Of a DNA stretch of 64,000 nucleotides, positions 9,586-25,512 are shown one piece after another; the stretch's first letter is position 1; each line of letters begins with the position of its first letter. The stretch comes from Pseudomonas sp. Irchel s3h17. GTDB lineage: Bacteria; Pseudomonadota; Gammaproteobacteria; Pseudomonadales; Pseudomonadaceae. Where the stretch lies: assembly GCF_900187505.1 (NCBI RefSeq), contig NZ_FYDL01000001.1, forward strand, positions 124,001 to 188,000, written 5' to 3'. The position numbers and the translations under genes are program-made. The notes beneath the pieces were generated by a model. It did not search any database and was not told the origin of the DNA. It saw only the letters and a list, made by a program, of their open reading frames with translations.

Positions 9586-11663
9586 GTGACGCCCAACTGG
9601 AAATCCTCGCCAGCCGCGCCGGCCTGGCAGTGGACTGGATCGACGCCAATGGCCGGCCGCAAAAAGTCGCGCCATCGGTGATGCGGGCCGTCCTCACCGG
9701 GCTTGGGCACCCGGCCGGCAGCGCCCAGGAAATCGACGCCAGCCTGCAAGCCTTGCAGCAGGCCCAGGACCGCACGCACTTGCCGCCGCTGATGACCGTC
9801 GATGTGGGGCGCGGACTCGACCTCGCGCGCTACTTTGCGCCCTGCACGCCCTGTGAAATTCGCCTGGAAGACGGCGCAACCCTCCACCTCAGGCTCGACG
9901 ACGATGCCGTCCTGCCAGGACTGATCCCTGTGGGGTATCAGGATGTCAGCATTGCCGGGCATGCCTTCACCCTCGCCGTGGCCCCCTTGCACTGCCATAG
10001 CGTGGCGGCGGCGGTGGACAGTCCGACACCTCGGGCCTGGGGCTTGAGCGTACAGTTGTATGCATTACGACGCCCTGGCGACGGCGGTATCGGCGACACA
10101 CAGGCCTTGGAGAACCTCGCCCGGGTTGCTGGCGAACGGGGCACCGAGGCCCTGGCGATCAGCCCGATACACGCGATGTTCAGCAACGACCCGCAGCGCT
10201 ATAGCCCTTACTCGCCCTCCAGCCGGTTGTTCCTCAATAGCCTGTATGCCGCGCCCGGCGAGATCCTCGGCGAACGCGCGCTGCGCATGGCCATTGACGC
10301 CACCGAACTGGCGGACGAACTCAAGCGCCTGGAGAACCAGCCACTGATCGACTGGCCGGCGGCGGCCAAGGCCAGGCAACAAGTGCTGCAAGCGCTGTAC
10401 GACGGGTTCACCCAAGGCGAACACCCGTTGCACGCCGACTTCGGCAGTTTTCGCCACAGCGGTGGCGAAGCCCTGGAAAACCACTGCCGCTTCGAGGCCC
10501 TCCAGGAGGTGTGTGCCGCCCGCGGTGAAAGCCTCGACTGGCGACAATGGCCGTCCCCCTGGCGCAACCCGCGCAGTGCCGAACTGGCCGCCTTTGCCGA
10601 ACAAAACGCCGGGCGCATCGGCTACTACGCCTTTTGCCAATGGCTGATCGCCCGCTGCCTGCAACGGGCGCAAAACGTGGCCCGCAACAGTGGCATGGGT
10701 ATTGGCCTGATCGCCGACCTGGCGGTGGGCGCCGACGGGGGCGGCAGCCAGGCCTGGAGCCGCCAGGACGAATTGCTGGCCTCGCTCACGGTCGGCGCGC
10801 CGCCGGATATTCTCAACCGCACCGGTCAAGGCTGGGGGATTTCCGCGTTTTCTCCCGAAGGGCTGGTGCGTAACGGCTTTCGTGCGTTCATCGAAATGCT
10901 GCGGGCAAACTTCGCCCACGCCGGAGGGTTGCGCATCGACCATGTGATGGGCCTGCAACGATTGTGGGTGATCCCCTTGGGCGCGCCGCCCAGTGAAGGC
11001 GCCTACCTGTACTACCCGGTGGACGACCTGCTGCGCTTGCTGACACTCGAATCCCATCGGCACCAGGCAATCGTCCTCGGTGAAGACCTGGGCACCGTAC
11101 CCGACGGCCTGCGGGAGAAACTCAGCGCGCGCTCGATCCTGGGCATGCGTGTGCTGCTGTTCGAGCAGGACCACGGCGCGCGCTTTCGCCCCATTCTCGA
11201 CTGGCCCGACACCGCGCTGGCCACCACCAGCACCCACGACCTGCCAACGCTCAACGGCTGGTGGCATGGCCGCGACATCGAATGGAGCGCCCGCCTGGGG
11301 CTGACCGATGAGCAAGGCGAGCGGCAATGGCGCGCACACCGCCAGCGCGAACGCGACGGCCTGCGCGGCGTACTGAGCCAGGACCCACAGAACTTCCGCG
11401 AGGAAGCCCTGGAGACCGATCAAGTGCTCGATGCCAGCACACGCTTCCTCGGGCATACCCGCGCGCCCCTGGTGCTGCTGCCCCTGGAAGATGCACTGGG
11501 GCTTGATGAACAGGCCAACTTGCCTGGCACTCACGACAGCCACCCGAACTGGTGCCGGCGCTTGCCGGTGGACAGCGAAAAACTGCTGGACGATACCGAC
11601 GTTGCGCGACGCCTGGAGATGCTCGCCTGTGCTCGCCAGCAGGCCGTTGAGCGTGATCAATGA
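9582..11663 (+). CDS. malQ: 4-alpha-glucanotransferase MalQ (amylomaltase)
   Basis: 693 aa GH77 disproportionating enzyme that moves alpha-1,4-glucan segments between acceptors, recycling short maltooligosaccharides. Catalytic residues are visible: nucleophile D453 in GLRIDHVMGL, acid/base E501 in LGEDLGTVP and D553 in STHDLPT. The N-terminal part (SRAGLAVDWIDANGRPQKV) is the usual MalQ accessory domain of the long E. coli-like type. The start shares four bases with the treZ stop and the stop shares four bases with treY (ATGA at both ends), so treZ-malQ-treY are translationally coupled. Confidence 0.95.
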   Translation: MSDAQLEILASRAGLAVDWIDANGRPQKVAPSVMRAVLTGLGHPAGSAQEIDASLQALQQAQDRTHLPPLMTVDVGRGLDLARYFAPCTPCEIRLEDGATLHLRLDDDAVLPGLIPVGYQDVSIAGHAFTLAVAPLHCHSVAAAVDSPTPRAWGLSVQLYALRRPGDGGIGDTQALENLARVAGERGTEALAISPIHAMFSNDPQRYSPYSPSSRLFLNSLYAAPGEILGERALRMAIDATELADELKRLENQPLIDWPAAAKARQQVLQALYDGFTQGEHPLHADFGSFRHSGGEALENHCRFEALQEVCAARGESLDWRQWPSPWRNPRSAELAAFAEQNAGRIGYYAFCQWLIARCLQRAQNVARNSGMGIGLIADLAVGADGGGSQAWSRQDELLASLTVGAPPDILNRTGQGWGISAFSPEGLVRNGFRAFIEMLRANFAHAGGLRIDHVMGLQRLWVIPLGAPPSEGAYLYYPVDDLLRLLTLESHRHQAIVLGEDLGTVPDGLREKLSARSILGMRVLLFEQDHGARFRPILDWPDTALATTSTHDLPTLNGWWHGRDIEWSARLGLTDEQGERQWRAHRQRERDGLRGVLSQDPQNFREEALETDQVLDASTRFLGHTRAPLVLLPLEDALGLDEQANLPGTHDSHPNWCRRLPVDSEKLLDDTDVARRLEMLACARQQAVERDQ

Positions 11664-14446
11664 CCCAGGGGCACACCCCACCGCCAAGGGCAACCCTCCG
11701 GTTGCAGTTTCATCGCGGCTTCACCCTGGATGACGCGGTGCCGCTGGTGCCGTACTTCAGCGACCTGGGTATCAGCCATCTGTACGCCTCGCCACTGCTG
11801 TGTGCGCGCAGCGGTTCGCCGCACGGCTACGATGTGGTCGACCCCGGCCGGGTCAATCCCGAACTGGGCGGCGAGGCCGCGTTGCGGCGCCTGGTGCAGG
11901 CCCTGCGCGCCAGGCACATGGGCCTGGTGCTGGACCTCGTGTCCAATCACATGGCCGTCGGCGGCGCGGACAATCCCTGGTGGCTCGATCTGCTGGAGTG
12001 GGGGCGGCTCAGCCCCTACGGCGAATTCTTCGACATCCAGTGGCACTCTCCGGACCCCTTGCTCGAAGGTCAACTATTGCTGCCGTTTCTGGGCAGCGAT
12101 TACGGCATCGCCTTGCAGGACGGTACCCTGGCGCTGCAATTTGATCCTGGACAAGGGCGTTTCCATGGCCAGTACGCTCAACACCGTTTCCCGATCTGCC
12201 CCACCGACTACGCCCTGCTGCTCAAGCCCGACGATGCACTGAGCGCCGACCAGACCGAACCCCTAAAGGCCCTGGCCGACCAGTTCACCACCCTGCGTTA
12301 CCAGACCGACGCCCGCGCCCTCGCCGACCCCTTGCACCAAGCGCTGGCGACACTGGCCCGACGGCCCGGGATCGCGCGCTGCATCGCGTTCAACCTGGCC
12401 CTGCATGACGCCCGCCAGCCGGAGGGCTTCCAGCGCCTGCACACCCTGCTGGAACGGCAGAGCTATCGCCTGGCCAGCTGGCGAACCGCCGCCGACGACA
12501 TCAACTGGCGACGCTTCTTCGACATCAATGAGCTGGGTGCGCTGAGGGTCGAGCGCCCGGCCGTGTTCGAGGCCACCCACGCCAAGGTCTTCGAGCTGAT
12601 CGCCAGCGGCCTGGTGGATGGCTTGCGCATCGACCACATTGACGGCCTCGCCGACCCACGGGGTTACTGCCGCAAGCTCAGGCGCCGGGTCGACGCGCTT
12701 GCGCCCGGGCGGCACATCCCCCTCTACGTCGAGAAAATCCTCGGCGCCGGCGAAACCCTGCGTCGCGACTGGAAGGTCGATGGCAGTACCGGTTATGAAT
12801 TCATGAATCAGCTGTCGCTGCTGCAACACACCCCCCAAGGCGCGCAGCCCCTGGCTCAATTGTGGCAGCGCCACAGCGAACGGCCGCCGGCCTTTATCGA
12901 AGAGGCCCAGTTGGCTCGCCAGCAAATCCTCAACGGCTCGCTGGCCGGCGACTGTGAAAGTGTCGCCCAGGCCCTGCTGCAAGTGGCCCGGGATGACGTC
13001 ATGAGCCGCGACCTGACCCTGGGCGCCATTCGACGGGCCCTGCAGGCGTTGATCGTGCATTTCCCGGTGTACCGCACGTACATTGGGCCGCTCGGGCGCT
13101 CGACCGAGGATGAGGTTTTTTTCCAGAAAGCCATGACCGGCGCACGCCAGGCCTTGAGTGAAGCCGACTGGCCGGTACTCGATAATATTGCGCTATGGCT
13201 GGGCGGCCAGCCCTGGCGCAAGCGAGCGGTGGGCCGTCAGCGCAAGATCCTCAAGCACGCCTGCGTGCGCTTCCAGCAACTGACCTCACCCACTGCGGCC
13301 AAAGCCGTGGAGGACACCGCGCTCTATCGCTGGGGCGTGCTGCTGTCGCGCAACGATGTCGGCTTCAACAGCGAACAATTCAGTGCGCCGGCCAGCGATT
13401 TCCATACCGCCTGCCAGCAACGCCTCGAGGCGTTTCCCGACAACCTGCTGACCACCGCCACCCATGACCACAAACGCGGCGAAGACAGCCGCGCGCGACT
13501 GGCTGTACTCAGTGAGCTCAGCACCTGGTATGCCGGACAGGTCCATGCCTGGCGCCCGCACGCCCAGGCCTTGCGCACCGACCCGCTCGCCCCCTCGGCT
13601 GGCGATGAACTGATCCTCTACCAGACGATGCTCGCCAGCTGGCCTCTTGGACTACGCGCAGACGACCTCGCCGGCCTGACAGGCTATTGCGAACGCCTGT
13701 GCCAGTGGCAACAAAAGGCCCTGCGCGAAGCCAAGTTGCAAAGCAGCTGGAGCGCCGCCAATGAGCCCTGTGAGCAGGCCGCCCGGACCTTTATCGAGAC
13801 ACTGCTGCTCGCACCGCGAGGCCTGGCATTGCGCACCGCGATCGCCGAGGCCGCGCAGACGATTGCCTGCGCCGGCGCACTCAACGGGTTGGCGCAAACC
13901 TTGCTGCGCATGACCGCGCCAGGGGTGCCGGACCTGTATCAGGGTAACGAATTCTGGGACTTCAGCCTGGTGGACCCGGACAATCGTCGGCCGGTGGACT
14001 TCAAGGAACGTCAGGCCGCGCTGGCCACCATGGCCCCGCCCCGGGTGCTGCTGGACACCTGGCGCGACGGCCACATCAAGCAGGCGTTGATCGCTCGTAC
14101 CCTGGCCTTGCGCGCCGATTATCCGCAGCTGTTCCGACGCGGACGCTATGTGCCCTTGCCGGTGCTGGGCAGCCAGGCCCGACGGGTACTGGCCTTTGCC
14201 CGCGAGGACCGGGGGCAATGGGCGATTGTGCTGGTACCGATACAGGTTGCCACGCTGCTGGAAAGCAGTGCCGAACCCAAGGTCGCTGCCCCGCTCTGGG
14301 GCGACACCCGGGTCAAACTACCGTTCACCCTGCGCGGTGAAACACTGAAGGGACTTTTTTCAACACCTGAAGTCACACACCCCACGGAACTACTGATCAG
14401 TGCGGCACTGGGTGACTTTCCGGTCAATCTGTTAATCCAGCCTTGA
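11660..14446 (+). CDS. treY: Malto-oligosyltrehalose synthase TreY
   Basis: 928 aa GH13 enzyme that isomerises the reducing-end alpha-1,4 linkage of a maltooligosaccharide into an alpha,alpha-1,1 linkage, making the substrate for TreZ. The start of the protein (RATLRLQFHRGFTLDDAVPLV) and the YASPLLCARSGSPHGYDVVD block are characteristic. Nucleophile D325 sits in GLRIDHIDGLADP and acid E358 in YVEKIL; TTATHDHKRGED follows. The start overlaps the malQ stop. Length fits the long proteobacterial TreY. The frame is intact throughout. Confidence 0.95.
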   Translation: MTQGHTPPPRATLRLQFHRGFTLDDAVPLVPYFSDLGISHLYASPLLCARSGSPHGYDVVDPGRVNPELGGEAALRRLVQALRARHMGLVLDLVSNHMAVGGADNPWWLDLLEWGRLSPYGEFFDIQWHSPDPLLEGQLLLPFLGSDYGIALQDGTLALQFDPGQGRFHGQYAQHRFPICPTDYALLLKPDDALSADQTEPLKALADQFTTLRYQTDARALADPLHQALATLARRPGIARCIAFNLALHDARQPEGFQRLHTLLERQSYRLASWRTAADDINWRRFFDINELGALRVERPAVFEATHAKVFELIASGLVDGLRIDHIDGLADPRGYCRKLRRRVDALAPGRHIPLYVEKILGAGETLRRDWKVDGSTGYEFMNQLSLLQHTPQGAQPLAQLWQRHSERPPAFIEEAQLARQQILNGSLAGDCESVAQALLQVARDDVMSRDLTLGAIRRALQALIVHFPVYRTYIGPLGRSTEDEVFFQKAMTGARQALSEADWPVLDNIALWLGGQPWRKRAVGRQRKILKHACVRFQQLTSPTAAKAVEDTALYRWGVLLSRNDVGFNSEQFSAPASDFHTACQQRLEAFPDNLLTTATHDHKRGEDSRARLAVLSELSTWYAGQVHAWRPHAQALRTDPLAPSAGDELILYQTMLASWPLGLRADDLAGLTGYCERLCQWQQKALREAKLQSSWSAANEPCEQAARTFIETLLLAPRGLALRTAIAEAAQTIACAGALNGLAQTLLRMTAPGVPDLYQGNEFWDFSLVDPDNRRPVDFKERQAALATMAPPRVLLDTWRDGHIKQALIARTLALRADYPQLFRRGRYVPLPVLGSQARRVLAFAREDRGQWAIVLVPIQVATLLESSAEPKVAAPLWGDTRVKLPFTLRGETLKGLFSTPEVTHPTELLISAALGDFPVNLLIQP

Positions 14447-14467
14447 GCCCAACTCAGGAGTATTGCG

Positions 14468-14755
14468 ATGAGTACCGATGACAAACGCATTCGTGAATTT
14501 GCCTATCAGATCTGGGAGTCCGAAGGGAAACCCGAAGGTCAGGAAGCCCGCCATTGGGACATGGCCTGCAAACTGGCCGAGGCCGAAGCCCTGGCACCCG
14601 CCAAATCGGTAAAGCCGGCCAAGGCAGCGACTGGCAAATCCCCGGCGACCAAGGCCGGGACCGGGACCAAGGCCAAAAGCGCGGCGGCCGCCACGCCAGG
14701 TGAAAAGAGCGTCGCGCCAAAAAAGCCCCGGGCGCCGCGCAAGCCGGCCAGTTGA
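14468..14755 (+). CDS. DUF2934 domain protein with Lys/Ala/Pro-rich tail
   Basis: 95 aa. Residues 6-35 (RIREFAYQIWESEGKPEGQ and onward) match the DUF2934 pattern, a short helical domain often found in genes near glycogen and trehalose enzymes. Residues 45-95 are a low-complexity basic tail rich in AKP repeats, resembling histone-like or nucleic-acid-binding tails. A clear CAGGAG ribosome site lies before the ATG, 21 bases after treY, so it is probably the last gene of the operon. The molecular function of the family is unknown to me. Confidence 0.85.
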   Translation: MSTDDKRIREFAYQIWESEGKPEGQEARHWDMACKLAEAEALAPAKSVKPAKAATGKSPATKAGTGTKAKSAAAATPGEKSVAPKKPRAPRKPAS

Positions 14756-14787
14756 AGGTCGCCTCTGGAACACCGCCCGCGCATCGC

Positions 14788-15002
14788 AATGCTGTTGAGT
14801 TAAGGATAGGGTTGCTCAATACATCCCCGGTGGCGAGCGAGCTTGCTCGCGCTGGGTTGCACAGCAGCCCCAAAAGCTTGCGCCGAGTTCGTTCTGAAAG
14901 ACCGCAGTCGCTTTATTGGGTGCGCTTCGCGCCCCGGCGCGAGCAAGCTCGCTCGCCACGGGCCTCTCACTCGCCTCAAGCGTTTCTCAACGGAACCGTA
15001 TT
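14788..15002. repeat. REP doublet inside a longer imperfect inverted repeat (MITE-like element A)
   Basis: Left REP 14829-14856 (GTGGCGAGCGAGCTTGCTCG...) and right REP 14933-14961 are inverted copies enclosing about 75 bases, forming a REPIN. Outside them a second, weaker inverted repeat continues: AATGCTGTTGAGTTAAG at 14788 against the reverse complement of the stretch ending at 15002 (AATACGGTTCCGTTGAG). The same outer motif borders the element at 49801. It fills the 291-base gap between the DUF2934 gene and glgX, ending 45 bases before glgX. Confidence 0.8.
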
Positions 15003-15046
15003 ACCCGCGAATCGGCCCACGTCGATGCCAAGCCGCAGGAGTCTTC

Positions 15047-17206
<2,160 letters not shown>

Positions 17207-17652
17207 AACCCTACCCCTCGGGTCGCACCCAGTACAGTCCTTGAAAAAATACTGACCTGCATGCAGGCGGGGGCGACGAACCGCAGGGCATGGACAATAC
17301 TCAACGTGCGGCAGTCCAGGGTCAGGATCGCTGAACCCCGGTACAACGAGTGCCACCCGATCTGTCGCCAGGACGTAGCCAGCAAGGCGGGTACGACAGA
17401 TGACCACCCCGTACAAGGACGTATGACCATGAGCCCTACCCCTCTCGTCGACCGCCTGTTGCCTGGCCCCCTCTGCAACCCGCCCCCGCAAGCAGAGCAC
17501 AGTGCATTCATCCGTCCCCGTTCCCTCCTCTATGCCTGCGTGCGTGCCTGGGTGATCACTGCGCGCGACGACACGGCCGCGCGCCCCTGGCTGAACTGCC
17601 GGCCACTGCATCGGTCGCATGGATACCCTGTTGCGGATTTCGAGGAGTGAAC
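17207..17652. other. Gap between glgX and the phosphatase-family gene
   Basis: 446 bases with no recognised repeat or RNA. The second half contains a possible small gene (17423-17650, listed separately). The first 210 bases show no open frame with a ribosome site and no terminator-like hairpin with a T run. Confidence 0.5.
17423..17650 (+). CDS. Possible small protein translationally coupled to the downstream gene
   Basis: 75 codons from ATG 17423 (or 73 from ATG 17429). AAGGA lies at the right distance from the second ATG. The stop overlaps the ribosome site of the next gene, with its last codons (GAG GAG TGA) supplying the Shine-Dalgarno. Third-position GC is fairly high. The product is Pro/Arg-rich ([14 protein letters not shown]...), with no domain I recognise, no signal peptide and no membrane segment. 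It could be a leader peptide or chance; conservation of the frame in relatives would decide. Confidence 0.3.
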   Translation: MTMSPTPLVDRLLPGPLCNPPPQAEHSAFIRPRSLLYACVRAWVITARDDTAARPWLNCRPLHRSHGYPVADFEE

Positions 17653-18441
17653 GTGAGCCCCGACTCAGAACAGCAATCGGCCCCCGCGGCCTCGACGGCG
17701 ACCCATCGACTCCGGGTGCTCACCGTCAACACCCACAAGGGGTTTACCGCCCTCAACCGGCGTTTCATCCTTCCAGAGCTGCGTGAGGCCGTGCGCAGCA
17801 CCGCGGCCGACCTGGTGTTCCTGCAAGAGGTGCTGGGCGAGCATGATCGCCACGCGGCGCGCCACAGCAACTGGCCATCGACCTCGCAGTACGAGTTTCT
17901 CGCCGACAGCATGTGGAGCGACTTTGCCTACGGACGCAACGCGGTCTACCCCGACGGTCATCACGGCAATGCCCTGCTGTCCCGCTACCCGATCCGTCAT
18001 TACCGCAATCTGGACGTGTCCATCACCGGCCCCGAACGTCGCGGGTTGTTGCATTGCGTGCTCGATGTACCGGGGCACGCCGAGGTGCATGCGATCTGCG
18101 TGCACCTGAGCCTGCGGGAAAGCCACCGTCAGTTGCAGCTGGCCCTGCTCTGTCAGTTGCTTGAGTCGCTGCCGGGCGATGCGCCGGTGATCATCGCCGG
18201 CGATTTCAATGACTGGCAGCTTCAGGGCAACCTCACCCTGGCCCGGCGCGACGACCTGCACGAAGCCTTCGAGCGCCATCATGGGCGCCCCGCCAAAACC
18301 TACCCGGCGCGGTTTCCGCTGCTGCGCCTGGACCGCATTTACCTGCGCAATGCCAACAGTCACGAGCCGAAAATCCTCGGCAGCAAGCCCTGGACCCACC
18401 TGTCCGACCACCTGCCGTTAGCAGTCGAGGTTCATCTGTGA
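17653..18441 (+). CDS. Endonuclease/exonuclease/phosphatase (EEP) superfamily protein
   Basis: 262 aa metal-dependent phosphodiesterase/nuclease fold. Motifs in order: LTVNTHKGF near the start (conserved Asn), [12 protein letters not shown] (catalytic Glu), [29 protein letters not shown] (Asp and Asn), and [10 protein letters not shown] at the end (Asp-His). GTG at 17653 has AGGAG five bases ahead; a second GTG at 17647 overlaps that site and is less likely. In other pseudomonads I recall a similar gene sitting in the same trehalose/glycogen island beside a cardiolipin-synthase-like gene; no such partner is present here. The substrate is unknown: nucleic acid and phospholipid or inositol phosphates are both possible. 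Confidence 0.8.
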   Translation: MSPDSEQQSAPAASTATHRLRVLTVNTHKGFTALNRRFILPELREAVRSTAADLVFLQEVLGEHDRHAARHSNWPSTSQYEFLADSMWSDFAYGRNAVYPDGHHGNALLSRYPIRHYRNLDVSITGPERRGLLHCVLDVPGHAEVHAICVHLSLRESHRQLQLALLCQLLESLPGDAPVIIAGDFNDWQLQGNLTLARRDDLHEAFERHHGRPAKTYPARFPLLRLDRIYLRNANSHEPKILGSKPWTHLSDHLPLAVEVHL

Positions 18442-18753
18442 ACCCGACGAAAGGCGTGAAATCAACGCTCGGCGGATGATTTTTTGGATAAACAACGGCT
18501 TATGGATTCGTCAATTTTCAGTCGTTTACATCACCTAATTTTGTCGTACCGCTCATCGTTCAATTTCTTGACGCGGAGCCTCGGGTCTTCTTAGCTAGTC
18601 CTTACTACCCCCGGAAGTATCTCCCTGGGGCAGGCCTCGACAACCCGTCACCACGGGCCGCCAGGGTTTGCCCCAATGAAATCGGTCGCCCCTCATTCGG
18701 GGTAGGAGGGACACCAAGACGAGAGACAGCATGCGATTGCAAGGTAGACCTCC
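18442..18753 (+). promoter_or_regulatory. Leader/promoter region of the autotransporter-like gene
   Basis: 312 bases with no gene. The first 120 bases are A/T-rich compared with the surroundings and could hold the promoter. From about 18590 there is a stretch with several short dyads (TAGT-CCTT-ACTA; CCCC-TCATTC-GGGG near 18692) that would form hairpins in a transcript, so a structured 5' leader is possible. I could not match it to a known riboswitch. Confidence 0.3.
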
Positions 18754-19821
18754 ATGACCACTTCACTCCGCCACCACGAATTCAAACTGACCCTGTACAC
18801 CGTTTCGACTTCGCTACTGCTGTGTACCTCCATGGAGGTTCAGGCGTCGTCCGCCGAAGACGAGGCGACTCCCTGGTATCGGCAGGATGTCCCAACGTTC
18901 GCGTTCCCCGCCCCTGACGTGCCGCAGGGCGGGCACTTCATTCGCCAACCCGGCCTTGAAAACCAGCTTCTGACCATCGAGCAGGCGGCCCCGGCCGCCT
19001 GGCAACGGGTGTACGGCGAACCTGCCCGCCAGGCTGAGCAGGATGTACTCAATTCGCAGTTTTCCAGCACCGCCGGCCATCCGAGCGTCAAGAGCCCCGC
19101 GCTCTTGACCGTGCATGGCAATGGCGGCAGCACGCAGCGCATGGGACTGGTGGGTGGAGCCCAACAGATCCAGGGCAACAGCAGCGGCACGCTGATCGGC
19201 CCGGCACTGGCCAACCCGCACACCGACAGCCTCAACGTCGCAGGCGAAAACCTGGGCGCCTACTGGAGCCTGACCGGTGCCAGCGGCTGGCACGTGGACT
19301 TGACCGCCAGCGGTGGCCGGGTCAGCGGCTACAGTCGCAACAGCCAGGGTGACCGCCAAGCCACCGAAGGCCGGGCAGTGACCTTGTCGGTCGAGGGTGG
19401 ATTCCCCATTGGCATCAGCAAGAACTGGGTGATTGAACCCCAGGCACAATTGATCAACCAGCGCATCAGCCTGGAGGCCAGCAACACCGGCAACGATGCC
19501 CCCTCCAGTGACCTGAATTCCTGGAGCGGCCGCGTCGGTGCACGCTTGAAAGGTAGTTACGACATCAATGGCCTGCCGGTCGAACCCTACGTGCGCACCA
19601 ACCTGTGGCACACCGTCAACACCAGCGCCGCGGTCACCCTGGACCAGGTCGACAAGATCAGCAGCAGTCGCAACTCATCCATGGTGGAACTGGGTTTTGG
19701 GCTGGTGGCCAAAGTCTCGCCGACCGTCAGCCTGTACGTCAGCGCCGACTACAGCAGTGACGTGGACGACAACGACCTGAACGGGTTGATCGGCAGTCTT
19801 GGCGTGCGGATGCGCTGGTGA
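18754..19821 (+). CDS. Autotransporter-type outer membrane beta-barrel protein without a long passenger
   Basis: 355 aa. An N-terminal signal peptide (TLYTVSTSLLLCTSMEVQASS) is followed by a short region of about 90 residues. Residues from about 125 to the end look like an autotransporter barrel: alternating strands (LGAYWSLTGASGWHVDLTAS; NWVIEPQAQLINQRIS; VEPYVRTNLWHT; MVELGFGLVAKVS; VSLYVSADYSS) and a terminal GVRMRW with aromatic last residue. The classic passenger domain is absent. It sits between two halves of the alpha-glucan locus and is convergent with glgB. A surface or porin-like role is inferred, not shown. Confidence 0.75.
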   Translation: MTTSLRHHEFKLTLYTVSTSLLLCTSMEVQASSAEDEATPWYRQDVPTFAFPAPDVPQGGHFIRQPGLENQLLTIEQAAPAAWQRVYGEPARQAEQDVLNSQFSSTAGHPSVKSPALLTVHGNGGSTQRMGLVGGAQQIQGNSSGTLIGPALANPHTDSLNVAGENLGAYWSLTGASGWHVDLTASGGRVSGYSRNSQGDRQATEGRAVTLSVEGGFPIGISKNWVIEPQAQLINQRISLEASNTGNDAPSSDLNSWSGRVGARLKGSYDINGLPVEPYVRTNLWHTVNTSAAVTLDQVDKISSSRNSSMVELGFGLVAKVSPTVSLYVSADYSSDVDDNDLNGLIGSLGVRMRW

Positions 19822-19837
19822 ACCGGCACCGCCCGGT

Positions 19838-19865
19838 CCTGCCGGTCATCCTGGATGCCGGCAGG
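19838..19865. terminator. Hairpin between convergent autotransporter gene and glgB
   Basis: CCTGCCGG (19838-19845) pairs perfectly with CCGGCAGG (19858-19865) around a 12-base loop, in the 81-base gap between the two stop codons. There is no T run on either side, so it may act as a weak or bidirectional terminator or 3' end stabiliser. Confidence 0.5.
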
Positions 19866-19902
19866 GCCCGCGGACGTTGCACCCGCGCTTCACCTCCGTA
19901 CT

Positions 19903-22134
<2,232 letters not shown>

Positions 22135-22144
22135 GACAGCTCCT

Positions 22145-25486
<3,342 letters not shown>

Positions 25487-25512
25487 GGGCAACTCCCATC
25501 GATGAGTGATCA

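Noticed and set aside
18590..18753. Cyclic-di-GMP (GEMM) riboswitch
   Set aside because: The conserved core of the class I aptamer is not present; only generic dyads are seen.
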